Source of the DNA: Tethya wilhelma
Taxonomy: Eukaryota; Porifera; Demospongiae; Tethyida; Tethyidae
Length of the DNA stretch: 64,000 nt
Assembly: GCA_964030475.1 (NCBI GenBank)
Contig: CAXIPT010000007.1
Location: 1,213,745-1,277,744, forward strand
Direction: 5' to 3'
Positions 31,827 through 42,532 of this stretch are shown piece after piece (the stretch's first letter is position 1; the number at the start of each line of letters is the position of its first letter). The notes under the pieces were generated by a model. The model saw nothing but the letters and a program-made list of their open reading frames with translations, did no database searches and was not told the origin of the DNA. Position numbers and translations under genes: made by a program.

Positions 31827-34800
31827 ATGGCTTCAACACTGTTGCAGATAGGGGCTGTTGTTGTGGTCTGGTGGATCGCCAACGCTGTGACCACCATTGC
31901 TGCCAAATTTATGATGGAGACGCAGGGAGGAGTAAGAGAACTTGAAGTCAATGGAAGTATTTGTGGGTGGGGTTCTGCACTTGAGGACCTGAGGTGGCTA
32001 GACCTGAGCACCCTTCAGCATCTCTTTGGAGCAGTAGCATCAGTGATACTGGTGAAGACTCTGAATGGAAAATCAACTCCGATATGGCCAAGCGACTTGC
32101 CAAAGTTAACTATTTTTGTCATTGTTTTGGCCAACATTGTAAGTAGTCTCACTACAAACTCAGCATATGCTGCATCCTTTGCTAGTTTAAGTGCAACTTT
32201 TATCAAAGCATGTGAGCCACTCTTCACCTTCCTTCTGTCCATGTGTCTTTACAATCGTGACGACTTCAATACCCCCACCTTATTCTCTCTTGTGGTAATG
32301 ATAGTGGGTGTTACCAGTGCATTTACGATGGTAGATACTTCATTCAATACATGTGGCTTTCTTGCTGCTCTCCTCGCGAGTTTTGGCTTTGCAGTACGAA
32401 GCATCCATCTGAAGAAACTGAGTTGGGAGAGTCCTTTTCAGAAGTATGCTGTTGTGTCCATTGGCAGTATGCTATTCCTTGTGCCTGTTACACTTCTAAA
32501 GCTAGCGGTCGTCTCAACTCACACCAGTTCAAGAATTCTAGGTAGCAGTGTGATCTCTTCCGTGTTTCATTTCGTCTACAACACAGCTTCGATTGCCATT
32601 CTAGAAGAGGTCAGTCCTCTGACCCTTGCCGTCCTGAATCTCTCCAGACGAGTGTGTGAAGTCATAGCCAATCTTGTGTACTTCTACATCACTCCATTCT
32701 CACTGAACTTGATGATCGGCCTAGTCATTTTCATCATTGGAATTGCCCTCTATTATCATTACAAAACTACAGGAAATACCTCTAAATTATTAGGACGGAA
32801 AGCGTTTATCTTTCTATTTACTACCAGTGTAGTCATCTTGGCTGTGGGGATCTTTTCATTGAAAGTTTCTCCTACCAAACTAATAGGAAAGATACCTCAC
32901 CTGACGACAGCAGTAGAGAATGCTCCTCCTCTACTGTCCAACAAGCAACTGATTTCAACTGCTTGGGTATTTGAACGTGACATACCACAGGTTGCTGTTG
33001 ATAACGTCAGAAATTTACAAACCATGAATTCTGAAAGAGACATTCGTTTGTACTGTGGAACGTCCAATTGTATGCAGACAATGGCAGGTCTCAATATTAC
33101 TGCTGAGTTTCTAGTGGTGAGTGAACTCGTGAAAGATACACCTCTCGAAAAATGGTTGGCAAGACATCCTCTGAACAAAGTTTTAGCCGGCTTGGAGTTT
33201 GAAAATCACTTACAAATTGTCACCCAGCTTGCTATTTTGTGGCAATACGGAGGGACCTATGTCAATCCCATGGTCACATTCACAGACAACACCAGACTGC
33301 CGTCATGTCGAAATGGGTGGATCAGTAATGGAAAGACAAACTCATTTTTAGAAGTTTCCTGTTTTCCCAAGTTTCATCCTCTCATCCAAACTGTAATGAA
33401 AAACTTTGTACGAGACTATCCCAAAAATGGAACAACAGATGAGTCTTCACGTTTTCGATTTAGTTTTCAGAATGTATTGAACAGTGCATACAGCAGTTGT
33501 ATTGGAGATAGAAACTGTCATGTTGAAAACAATACCTTGAAATACACAGCTACTGAAGTAGGCAAGACCTTGGATCATCACTTTGGAACACTGTCTTTTA
33601 ATTCACGTGTAAAAGTTGTGGCAGTGGCCAACCTTGGCGATGAAGTTCAAGATTTCCCTGGAGTACAGTTCCTCCCATTTGTAGATCAATTCTTAGAGAG
33701 AGACAAGTTGAGCCTACTGAAGACGAAAGAGCCAGTGACTGCCTTCTTCAATGCCTGGTGGGGAGATCCTGGTATGAGTTGGCCCCCACCAACCAACGTT
33801 CATCCCATAATGACTTCTGTCCACATTGAAGGGGCTATACAAGGGAAATGGAAGAACAGGATAGAGTATCTGAGAGATCGTGCACCTATTGGATGTCGAG
33901 ATTTAAGTTCCTTAAACTTTTTGCGGAAAAACAACATAGATTCATACTTTTCTGGATGCTTGACCCTGATGTTTAAGAACCCAACATTTGCAAATGACAG
34001 AACTGACAACATTTATTTAGTGGACGTTAAGAAAGAAATCAAAGACCTTCTCCCAATGGAGATTCAGAAGAAAGGCATCCCTGTCAAACATTACGTTCAA
34101 ACAAGAGACAACATGAAAAGATTTTCCGACTCTTTCAAACTGATAGAATCCTATGCATCTGCCAGAGTGGTCGTCACTCAGCGTATCCACTGTGCATTGC
34201 CATGTGTTGCAATGGGTATACCAGTAGTGTTCATCAATTCTGCTGGAATGCCTGGTGGAGGAGGCTCAAAGACACAAAGCTCTGCCCGTATTGTTGGACT
34301 GACACCTTTGTTCAATACTCTAGACATGTACAAAATGTCGTCAAAAGAGGAGGCCAGTAAGTGGTTACATGATTTCGACTGGAACAATCCACCTCCAAAT
34401 CCCAATGTGAACATGATGATGAGAATGAGAGCCACTTTTTGGGACGTGATTCGTCAAAATCAAGGACTTTATGATTCTGCTCACAAGTTTGGAATGATAC
34501 CATTGCACCCTCCTCCAGCACTAGACTCAGAGCACCACGAGCTACTGTTTCACCTGGTGTTTACAACTTCAGCAAAGTCTAATGTTGGTCTTTTTGGTCC
34601 AGGTGGAAATATGAAAGGAGGCTTCAATTGGCGACATTGGCGTACTCTGGAGTCTATATTCCACCATCATCCATTTGCAAGAGTCATGATCCACAGCAAC
34701 ACACTACAGCAGTCAGAATTCAATGTATTGACAGAAGCAGGCTACAGGGTTGAAGTCATGCCGTACAATCTGGAAGAAATGCTAAAAGATTCACCAGCTC

Positions 34801-35387
34801 ACGAGTTTATAAAAAAGATTCCAAGTGCATCAAAAGGTGGATTTTGGTACAGCCATTTGTCTGACCTCCTTCGATTGCTGTTTCTTAAAAAATGGGGAGG
34901 AATTTACATGGATACAGATGTGATAGTTGTCCGGCCGGTGAATAACTTAAAGAATGTGCTCGGTTATGAAAGTGCATCAATTTTGAATGGTGCTTTCATG
35001 GCATTTGAAAAAGATAACCCTTACATACGAGACTGTCTTGTCGAATTTGCTCAGACATATGATGGCACAAATTGGGGTGGTAATGGACCTGGTTTGCTTT
35101 CTCGGATCTATATCAGAAAGTGGTCCAATGACCCTTTGGTAGTGAGTACATTAAAAGAGGATGCGTTCTATATGTTTCACTATTCATTGATTGAATCGCA
35201 ATGTTTTAAAAAAGTGGATCAATCTTTATACGATGCAAAAATGAAGATTCTAAAGGAAGAAGCCTATGTAGTCCACTTGAACTCAAAGATTACCGGCAAG
35301 AGTGGACTGAATGGTAAACTAGAGGATGGAACTTTGTGTAAACACATTCTCAATGCTTACTGTGTTCTCTGTGATAGGCAATATTGA
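31827..35387 (+). CDS. Fusion protein D: TPT-like transporter / GT32-like / pyruvyltransferase / GT32 (best preserved)
   Basis: Intronless, 1186 residues, start MASTLLQIGAVVVVWWIANA. Approximate layout: 1-310 multi-helix TPT-like domain with VRSIHLKK (KK at ~195) and NLSRRV (RR at ~272); ~325-345 extra helix (FIFLFTTSVVILAVGIFSL); 375-560 GT32-like domain with ELVKDTPLEKW and QYGGTYVNPM (~480, DXD lost); 600-810 pyruvyltransferase domain with APIGCRD (~688), YFSGCLTLM and RIHCALPCVAMGIPVVF (~785); 835-870 hinge with NNPPPNPNVNMMMRMRA; 890-1186 A4GALT/A4GNT-type domain with WGGIYMDTDVIVVRP (~1028), LNGAFMAFEKDNPYIRDC, NGPGLLSRIY and a Cys-containing end. All motifs expected of a working pyruvyltransferase and C-terminal GT are present. 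Predicted Golgi membrane enzyme that transfers sugar and pyruvate to glycans. Confidence 0.85.
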   Translation: MASTLLQIGAVVVVWWIANAVTTIAAKFMMETQGGVRELEVNGSICGWGSALEDLRWLDLSTLQHLFGAVASVILVKTLNGKSTPIWPSDLPKLTIFVIVLANIVSSLTTNSAYAASFASLSATFIKACEPLFTFLLSMCLYNRDDFNTPTLFSLVVMIVGVTSAFTMVDTSFNTCGFLAALLASFGFAVRSIHLKKLSWESPFQKYAVVSIGSMLFLVPVTLLKLAVVSTHTSSRILGSSVISSVFHFVYNTASIAILEEVSPLTLAVLNLSRRVCEVIANLVYFYITPFSLNLMIGLVIFIIGIALYYHYKTTGNTSKLLGRKAFIFLFTTSVVILAVGIFSLKVSPTKLIGKIPHLTTAVENAPPLLSNKQLISTAWVFERDIPQVAVDNVRNLQTMNSERDIRLYCGTSNCMQTMAGLNITAEFLVVSELVKDTPLEKWLARHPLNKVLAGLEFENHLQIVTQLAILWQYGGTYVNPMVTFTDNTRLPSCRNGWISNGKTNSFLEVSCFPKFHPLIQTVMKNFVRDYPKNGTTDESSRFRFSFQNVLNSAYSSCIGDRNCHVENNTLKYTATEVGKTLDHHFGTLSFNSRVKVVAVANLGDEVQDFPGVQFLPFVDQFLERDKLSLLKTKEPVTAFFNAWWGDPGMSWPPPTNVHPIMTSVHIEGAIQGKWKNRIEYLRDRAPIGCRDLSSLNFLRKNNIDSYFSGCLTLMFKNPTFANDRTDNIYLVDVKKEIKDLLPMEIQKKGIPVKHYVQTRDNMKRFSDSFKLIESYASARVVVTQRIHCALPCVAMGIPVVFINSAGMPGGGGSKTQSSARIVGLTPLFNTLDMYKMSSKEEASKWLHDFDWNNPPPNPNVNMMMRMRATFWDVIRQNQGLYDSAHKFGMIPLHPPPALDSEHHELLFHLVFTTSAKSNVGLFGPGGNMKGGFNWRHWRTLESIFHHHPFARVMIHSNTLQQSEFNVLTEAGYRVEVMPYNLEEMLKDSPAHEFIKKIPSASKGGFWYSHLSDLLRLLFLKKWGGIYMDTDVIVVRPVNNLKNVLGYESASILNGAFMAFEKDNPYIRDCLVEFAQTYDGTNWGGNGPGLLSRIYIRKWSNDPLVVSTLKEDAFYMFHYSLIESQCFKKVDQSLYDAKMKILKEEAYVVHLNSKITGKSGLNGKLEDGTLCKHILNAYCVLCDRQY

Positions 35388-35789
35388 AAACAACATTGTA
35401 TTTTGTTTTTATTTGTGCACAGCCATCTAAAAAGATGTTCTGTCATCTTCTAGCTATATTAAAATGTATTGCCTCTGCCATAATCAAATGACTAACTAAA
35501 ATTAATATTAATGCATGACATGGTACTAGCTGTTTCTACATGACATTCGACATTCATGCATGCTCCTCAATAATACTTTAAATCCCTACTATAATTTAAC
35601 ATAAACTGCTCAGTGATTCCTAAATTATATGCAGCTATATAGCGTGACATCATACATTCAGTGACACGTACGTGAATACTGTACAAAAACCTAGCAATAA
35701 TGGAATGCATCAGGGCTAGCTTGTTTACATTAATTTTGTGGCCTAACTATGGTCATTTCAATTTAGGCCAGCTATAGGTAAAGACGATA
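35388..35789. other. Spacer between fusion genes D and E
   Basis: About 400 bp, AT-rich, with no recognised repeat or coding sequence. Confidence 0.4.
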
Positions 35790-38700
35790 ATGATTGTCGC
35801 ATTGGTGCAGATGGTGGCAGTTGTCTCTCTCTGGTGGTTTGCTAATGGAATTGCCACCATTGCTGCCAAACTTGTGATGGAGACTCAGGGAGCAGTTGGA
35901 GTGAGAGCTGATGAGAGTGGTATTGTTAGTGTGAAGCCCTCATTTAAGGACCTGAGGTGGCTAGAACTGTGCACACTTCAGCATCTCTTTGGAGCAGTAG
36001 CATCGGTGATACTATTGAAGACCCTGTATCGAAAATCAGCTGTGATATGGCCAAGAGATTCACCCAAGGTAATTGTCTGTGTAGCAATTTTGGCTAATAT
36101 TGTGGGAAGTCTTGCTACTAACTCAGCATATGCACTATCAGGCTTAAGTGTAACAGAAGGAGTTATGTCGTTTGAACCAATGTTCATCTTCTTCCTTTGT
36201 TTCTGTCTCTACGACAATCACAAAAACCTTAACCAATCAACTTTAGTATCCATTTTGGTGATGATTGCCGGAATGTGTACTCTATTGGTTACAAACACTT
36301 CTGTTAATGTATGGAGCGTATTTGGTACTCTATTTTATAATATCAGCATTGCAGTACGAAGCATCCACCTGAAGAAACTCAGTTGGGAGAGTCCTTTTCA
36401 AAAGTATGCTGTTGTATCCATTGGCAGTACCCTGTTCCTTGTGCCTGTTACACTTCTAAAGCTAGCATTCGTCTCAACTCATACTAGTTCAAGAATTTTT
36501 GGTGGCAGTGTGGTCTCTTCCATATTTCACTTTATGTACAACACAGCTTCGATTGCCGTTCTACAAGAGGTCAGTCCTCTGACCCTTGCCGTCCTGAATC
36601 TCTCCAGACGAGTGTGTGATGTTATAGCCACTCATCTTGTGTACCACCTCAATCCCTACTCACTCAACTTGATCATCGGCCTAGTCATTTTTGTCATTGG
36701 AATTGCCTTGTATTCTCTGTCCAAAACCAATTCTATGAAGAACTTAAGACGTATATCATTCTACATTTTGCTGATAGCTTGGATGTGCTTTTTAGGTCTA
36801 AGCACAGCCTCTCAGTTTAACCCATCTTCTGTTGATAGGCACATAACAACTAAAATTCATATTTTACGAAAGAATGTCACACCAATTCATTCAGGCATAG
36901 AACAACAGTCCCTCAATGCAAATGTACAGTCATTTGATGCAATTGCCACAGTATCTCCGGAATGGCTCAAGGTAGACACTATACAGTCAGTGAATGTGAT
37001 TCCATCCATTGAAAGGCCCAGGCAGTGGATTTCAACTGCATGGGCATACAGTAGAGACATTCCACAGATTGTTTTGTCAAACATAGAGACTCTAGGAATC
37101 ATGAGTCCATACAGTCACATTCATGTTTACTGTGGAACTTCACAATGTATTGAAGCAGTGTCTGCGACTTCAAGAACTTCCAAGAGTGTCTCGGTTGAGT
37201 TTCTAGTGGTCAGTGAACTCGTAAAGGATACACCTCTGGAGCAATGGTTGGCAAGACATCCTCTGAACAAAGTTTTAGCTGGCTTGGAGTTTGAAAATCA
37301 CTTACAAATTGTCACCCAGCTTGCTATTTTGTGGCAATATGGAGGGACCTATGTCAATCCCATGGTCACAATCAAAGATAATGTTGGTCTTGAACAGGCA
37401 TGCCAAAATGGGTGGATTGGTCGAGGCAAAACATCGTCTTTATTCGACATCTCTTGTTTCCCTAAAAATCATCCACTAATTAAAACCACTATGGAAAAAT
37501 TTGTTAGTGACTACCCAAAACATCTAAACAAGACTTCAAATTTTCATTTCAGTCTTACAGATGTATTGCAGGATGCTTATGACAGCTGTTGCCAGTCACA
37601 TTTTGATGAAAGCTGTCCAGCCAATTCCAATTTGAACTACACAGTATCAAGTTTGAGTCAGCACACATCTGAGTCTTCCCACTTTGGAACACTTTCGTAC
37701 AATGTACGAGTGAAAAAAATCAACGGTGCCAACCTTGGTGATGAAGTTCAAGGCTTCCCAGGAATACAGTTCCTCCCGTTTGTAGACCAATTCTTAGAGA
37801 GAGACAAGTTGAGAAAATTGAAAACAAAAGAGCCAGTGACTGCCTTCTTCAATGCCTGGTGGGGAGACAAATCCATGAGTTGGCCACCTCCAAACAACGT
37901 ACACCCGATAATGTTATCAGTTCACGTTAAGCATCACATCCAAGCGTTATGGGCAAAGAACATTGACTACCTTAAAGCAAATGCTCCTGTAGGATGCCGA
38001 GATCTGGGTAGTCTTGCTTTCATGAGAAAGTATAATGTCGATGCATACTTTTCTGGTTGCATGACGTTAATGATAAAGAACCCCAGCCTTGGGGAAGAAC
38101 TTACAAGCAAGATTTACCTTGTGGATCTATTGAACAAGACAAAAGAATTGTTACCCAAGGAGATACAGGAACAAGGCATTGATATCACACACAATTATAT
38201 TAACAGTGATAACAATCATGGGACAAATTTCGAAAGGTTCTCACGCTCTTTCAGACTGATTGAACTGTATGCTACAGCAAGGCTTGTCGTTACACGACGC
38301 ATACATTGTGCACTACCATGTGTTGCAATGGGAACACCAGTTATCTTTGTCAATACTCCTAAGATGCCTGGTGGAGGAGGCTCAAAGACACAAGGCTCTC
38401 CACGAATTACTGGACTGACACCTTTGTTCCATACTCTAGACATGTATGAAATGTCAAAAGAGGAGGCCAGGAAGTGGTTACATGATTTCGACTGGAACAA
38501 TCCACCTCCAAATCCCAACGTGAACATGATGATGAGAATGAGAGCCACATTTTGGGATGTGATTCGTCAAAATCAAGCACTGTACGATTCTGCTCACAAG
38601 TTTGGAATGATACCATTGCACCCTCCTCCAGCACTAGCCTCAGAGCACCACGAGCTACTGTTTCACTTGGTGTTTACAACTTCAGCAAAACCTCTCCTTG

Positions 38701-39497
38701 ATAAAGACCATGGTAGCATGAAAGGAGGCTTCAACTGGCGACATTGGCGTACTCTGGAGTCTATATTCCACCATCATCCATTTGCAAGAGTCATGATCCA
38801 CAGCAACACACTACAGCAGTCAGAATTCAATGTGTTGACAGAAGCAGGCTACAGAGTTGAAGTAAAACAATACGATCTTGAAGATATGCTAAGAAATTTA
38901 CCACTGCATGACCTCTCACACAACTACTCGGCTACAATGTTTCAAAGAGCTGATCAGCTAACAGATCTACTTCGATTGTTGACAGTCTACAAGTGGGGAG
39001 GTATTTACCTTGACAGTGACATGATCTTGATTAAGCCTGTGAATTTTCTTAAAAACACAATAGTTTGGCAAGCACCTTCGGCGTCCACATTTCTGGATGG
39101 AATTTTCATGAGTTTCGACAAAGGTAATTCGTACATAAGAGAATGCTTGGTGGATTTTTCCAACACTGAAGATAAGGATCACAGCAGTGGACTTCTCATT
39201 TTTATTCGAAACTATTACAAGTATGCAAAATTGAATGACTCTTCTGCAGTTGTTAACTTAGATCACGACAATTTTTTTCTGTTCCATTGGTCCAAAATTG
39301 CAAAGGATTGTTTTGAAGCCTTGTCGGAATCAGAGTACACTGAAGCACTGAGAAAATTTCGTGCTTCTGAAGCTTTTATTGCTTTCCTCAACTCCAAAAT
39401 CACAGGTAGAGAAGGTACTGATGAGAAACTCAAGGAAAGAACAATATGCAAACATGTCCTCAATGACTTTTGTGTTCTGTGCAACAGAAGATATTAA
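35790..39497 (+). CDS. Fusion protein E: TPT-like / GT32-like / pyruvyltransferase / GT32
   Basis: Intronless, 1235 residues, start MIVALVQMVAVVSLWWFANG. Same layout as D but with a longer stem between the transporter and the first GT-like domain (about 50 extra residues, Ser/Thr/Asn-rich). Transporter dibasic sites are kept (VRSIHLKK; NLSRRV). The first GT domain again has QYGGTYVNPM. Pyruvyltransferase signatures are intact (APVGCRDLGSLAF; TRRIHCALPCVAMGTPVIF). The C-terminal GT domain is more diverged than in D, with WGGIYLDSDMILIKPV as its DXD and a less similar acceptor half (FLDGIFMSFDKGNSYIREC). This suggests a different acceptor. The hinge block is almost identical in DNA to other members although flanking parts differ. 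Confidence 0.83.
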   Translation: MIVALVQMVAVVSLWWFANGIATIAAKLVMETQGAVGVRADESGIVSVKPSFKDLRWLELCTLQHLFGAVASVILLKTLYRKSAVIWPRDSPKVIVCVAILANIVGSLATNSAYALSGLSVTEGVMSFEPMFIFFLCFCLYDNHKNLNQSTLVSILVMIAGMCTLLVTNTSVNVWSVFGTLFYNISIAVRSIHLKKLSWESPFQKYAVVSIGSTLFLVPVTLLKLAFVSTHTSSRIFGGSVVSSIFHFMYNTASIAVLQEVSPLTLAVLNLSRRVCDVIATHLVYHLNPYSLNLIIGLVIFVIGIALYSLSKTNSMKNLRRISFYILLIAWMCFLGLSTASQFNPSSVDRHITTKIHILRKNVTPIHSGIEQQSLNANVQSFDAIATVSPEWLKVDTIQSVNVIPSIERPRQWISTAWAYSRDIPQIVLSNIETLGIMSPYSHIHVYCGTSQCIEAVSATSRTSKSVSVEFLVVSELVKDTPLEQWLARHPLNKVLAGLEFENHLQIVTQLAILWQYGGTYVNPMVTIKDNVGLEQACQNGWIGRGKTSSLFDISCFPKNHPLIKTTMEKFVSDYPKHLNKTSNFHFSLTDVLQDAYDSCCQSHFDESCPANSNLNYTVSSLSQHTSESSHFGTLSYNVRVKKINGANLGDEVQGFPGIQFLPFVDQFLERDKLRKLKTKEPVTAFFNAWWGDKSMSWPPPNNVHPIMLSVHVKHHIQALWAKNIDYLKANAPVGCRDLGSLAFMRKYNVDAYFSGCMTLMIKNPSLGEELTSKIYLVDLLNKTKELLPKEIQEQGIDITHNYINSDNNHGTNFERFSRSFRLIELYATARLVVTRRIHCALPCVAMGTPVIFVNTPKMPGGGGSKTQGSPRITGLTPLFHTLDMYEMSKEEARKWLHDFDWNNPPPNPNVNMMMRMRATFWDVIRQNQALYDSAHKFGMIPLHPPPALASEHHELLFHLVFTTSAKPLLDKDHGSMKGGFNWRHWRTLESIFHHHPFARVMIHSNTLQQSEFNVLTEAGYRVEVKQYDLEDMLRNLPLHDLSHNYSATMFQRADQLTDLLRLLTVYKWGGIYLDSDMILIKPVNFLKNTIVWQAPSASTFLDGIFMSFDKGNSYIRECLVDFSNTEDKDHSSGLLIFIRNYYKYAKLNDSSAVVNLDHDNFFLFHWSKIAKDCFEALSESEYTEALRKFRASEAFIAFLNSKITGREGTDEKLKERTICKHVLNDFCVLCNRRY

Positions 39498-39920
39498 TAA
39501 TTATAAAATTATAATTATTATACGTAACTCCTTCAAATCTGTGATCAGCATTATAAGTTATTTTACACGATTTAGAATTTTATGATTGTAATAAATTATT
39601 ATAAATTAATATAATTATGAGATACATCATTAAAATTTTCATGTCGGCACATTAACTTGGGAACAAAAAAATTATTGGCAGCTCATGTAGCTGACCAAAC
39701 TTTTGCATTATTCACAAACATTTGGATTTTGATGTACCTAAGTACAAAATTAACAAAGCTAAGCATTATAAAGTAGATGAACAACACTTAGCTACTTTAA
39801 GCTAGGGTAGAAGTGCATAAATAAGTAAAGACATTGTATTGTGGGGTAAGAAACAATAATTTACAATAATAATAACAATTATAATTATTACAAGGTATAA
39901 GTATTAAAGCTATAGTATTT
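39498..39920. other. Convergent spacer between E and F
   Basis: AT-rich, with many attataatt-type words. Genes E (plus) and F (minus) converge here. It presumably contains both polyadenylation regions (e.g. aataaa-like words near 39590). Confidence 0.4.
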
Positions 39921-42532
39921 TCAGTATTGTCTATCACAAAGAACACAGTAAGCATTGAGAATGTACTTACATAAAGTTCCATTCTCTAGTTTACCATTCA
40001 TTCCACTCTTGCCAGTAATCTTTGAGTTCAAGTGGACTACATATGATTCTTCCTTTAGAATTTTCATTTTTGCATCGTACAAAGATTGGTCTACTTTTCC
40101 AAAACATTGAGATTGTACCATTGAATAATGAAACAAATAGAACGCATGCTCTCTCAGTGTGCTCACAACTGAAGGATTGTTTTTCCACTTTCGGTTATAG
40201 ACTCGAGTAAGCAAACCAGGTCCATTGCCAGCCCAGTCTGAGCCACGGTATTTCTGAGCAAATTCAATAAGACAGTCTCGTATGTAAGGGTTATTTTTCT
40301 CAAAAGTCATGAAAGCACCATTCAATTGAGTTTTGGTTTCGTAACCAAGCACGTTCTTTAATTTATTCACCGGTCGAACAACTATCATGTCTGTGTCCAT
40401 GTAAATGCCACCCCATTTACTGATTGACAGCATTCGAAGGAGATCAGACAAATGGCTGTACCAATATCCACCTCGTGATGCACCCGGAATCTTTTTTATG
40501 AACTCGTGAGCTGGAGAATCTCTTAGCATTTCTTCCAGATTGTAAGGCATGACTTCAACTCTGTAGCCTGCTTCTGTCAACACATTGAATTCTGACTGCT
40601 GTAGTGTGTTGCTGTGGATCATGACTCTTGCAAATGGATGATGGTGGAATATAGACTCCAGAGTACGCCAATGTCGCCAGTTGAAGCCTCCTTTCATACT
40701 TCCACCTGGACCAAAAAGACCAACATTAGATTTTGCTGAAGTTGTAAACACCAAGTGAAACAGTAGCTCGTGGTGCTCTGAGGCTAGTGCTGGAGGAGGG
40801 TGCAATGGTATCATTCCAAACTTGTGAGCTGCATCGTACAGTGCTTGATTTTGACGAATCACGTCCCAAAAAGTGGCTCTCATTCTCATCATCATGTTCA
40901 CATTGGGATTTGGAGGTGGATTGTTCCAGTCGAAATCATGTAACCACTTCCTGGCCTCCTCTTTTGACAACATTTTGTACATGTCTAGAGTATTGAATAA
41001 AGGTGTCAGTCCAACAATACGGCCAGAACTTTGTGTCTTTGAGCCTCCTCCACCAGGCATTCCAGCAGAATTGATGAACACAACTGGTATACCCATTGCA
41101 ACACATGGCAATGCACAGTGGATACGCTGAGTGACGACCACTCTGGCAGATGCATAGGATTCTATCAGTTTGAAAGAGTCGGAAAATCTTTTCAAGCTGT
41201 CTCTTGTTTGAACGTAATGTTTGACAGGGATGCCTTTCTTCTGAATCTCCATTGGGAGAAGGTCTTTGATTTCTTTCTTAACGTCCACTAAATAAATGTT
41301 GTCAGTTCTGTCATTTGTAAATGTTGGGTTCTTAAACATCAGGGTCAAGCATCCAGAGAAGTATGAATCTATATTGTTTTTCTTCAAAAAGTTCAACGAA
41401 CCTAAATCTCGACATCCAATAGGTGCACGATCTCTCAGATACTCTATCCTGTTCTTCCATTTCCCTTGTATAGCCCCTTCAATGTGGACAGAAGTCATAA
41501 TGGGATGAACGTTGGTTGGTGGGGGCCAACTCATACCAGGATCTCCCCACCAGGCGTTGAAGAAGGCAGTCACTGGCTCTTTCGTCCTCAGTAGGCTCAA
41601 CTTGTCTCTCTCTAAGAATTGATCTACAAACGGGAGGAACTGTACTCCAGGGAAGTCTTGAACTTCATCGCCAAGGTTGGCCACTGCCACAACTTTTACA
41701 CGTGAATTAAAAGACAGTGTTCCAAAGTGATGATCCAAGGTCTTGCCTACTTCAGTAGCTGTGTATTTTAAGGTATTGTTTTCAACATGACAGTTTTTAT
41801 CTGCAATACAACTGCTGTATGCACTGTTGTAAACATTCTGAAAACTAAACCGAAAACGTGAAGACTCATCTGTTGTTCCATTTTTGGGATAATCTCGTAC
41901 AAAGTTTTTCATTACAGTTTGGATGAGAGGATGAAACTTGGGAAAACAGGAAACTTCTAAAAATGAGTTTGCCATTCCATTACTGATCCACCCATTTCGA
42001 CACGATGGCAGTCTGGTGTTGTCTGTGAATGTGACCATGGGATTGACATAGGTCCCTCCGTATTGCCACAAAATAGCAAGCTGGGTGACAATTTGTAAGT
42101 GTTTTTCAAACTCCAAGCCAGCTAAAACTTTGTTCAGAGGATGTCTTACCAACCATTTTTCAAAAGGTGTATCTTTCACGAGTTCACTGACCACTAGAAA
42201 CTCAGCAATAATATTGAGACCTGCCATTGTCTGCATACAATTGGACGTTCCGCAGTACACACGAATGTCTTTTTCATCGTTCAGGATTCGTAAATTCCTG
42301 ATGTTTTCAACAGCAACCTGTGGTATGTCTCGCTCAAATACCCATGCGGTTGAAATCTGTTTCTTGTTCGACAATAGAGGAGTATTCTCTACTGCTGTCG
42401 TCAGGTGAGGTCTCTTAGTACCTACTAGTTTGGTAGGAGAAACTTTCAATGAAGAAATCCCTAAAGCCAAGATGACTATACAGGTAGTAAATAGAAAGAT
42501 AAACGCTTTCCGTCCCAAGAAATGGGAGGCCA
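39921..42532 (-). CDS. Fusion paralogue F: lacks the transporter domain; GT32-like / pyruvyltransferase / GT32
   Basis: Intronless. The frame can start at 42560, but MASHFLGRKAFIFLFTTC at 42532 is a good start. It equals residues ~320 on of D, where GRKAFIFLFTT is the single helix after the transporter. F thus has one membrane segment near its N terminus, a type II Golgi topology, then the three lumenal domains. The first GT domain has QYGGTYVNPM. Pyruvyltransferase signatures are intact (APIGCRDLGSLNF; QRIHCALPC). The C-terminal GT domain has WGGIYMDTDMIVVRP and LNGAFMTFEKNNPYIRDC. Upstream DNA to 43197 has no transporter sequence, so the domain is absent, not split off. It is very close to G in the C-terminal part. 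Confidence 0.83.

Noticed and set aside
40787..41130. Antisense frames repeated at equivalent places in A, B, C, D, E, F, G and H
   Set aside because: They recur because the sense cassette is homogenised; no independent evidence of coding.
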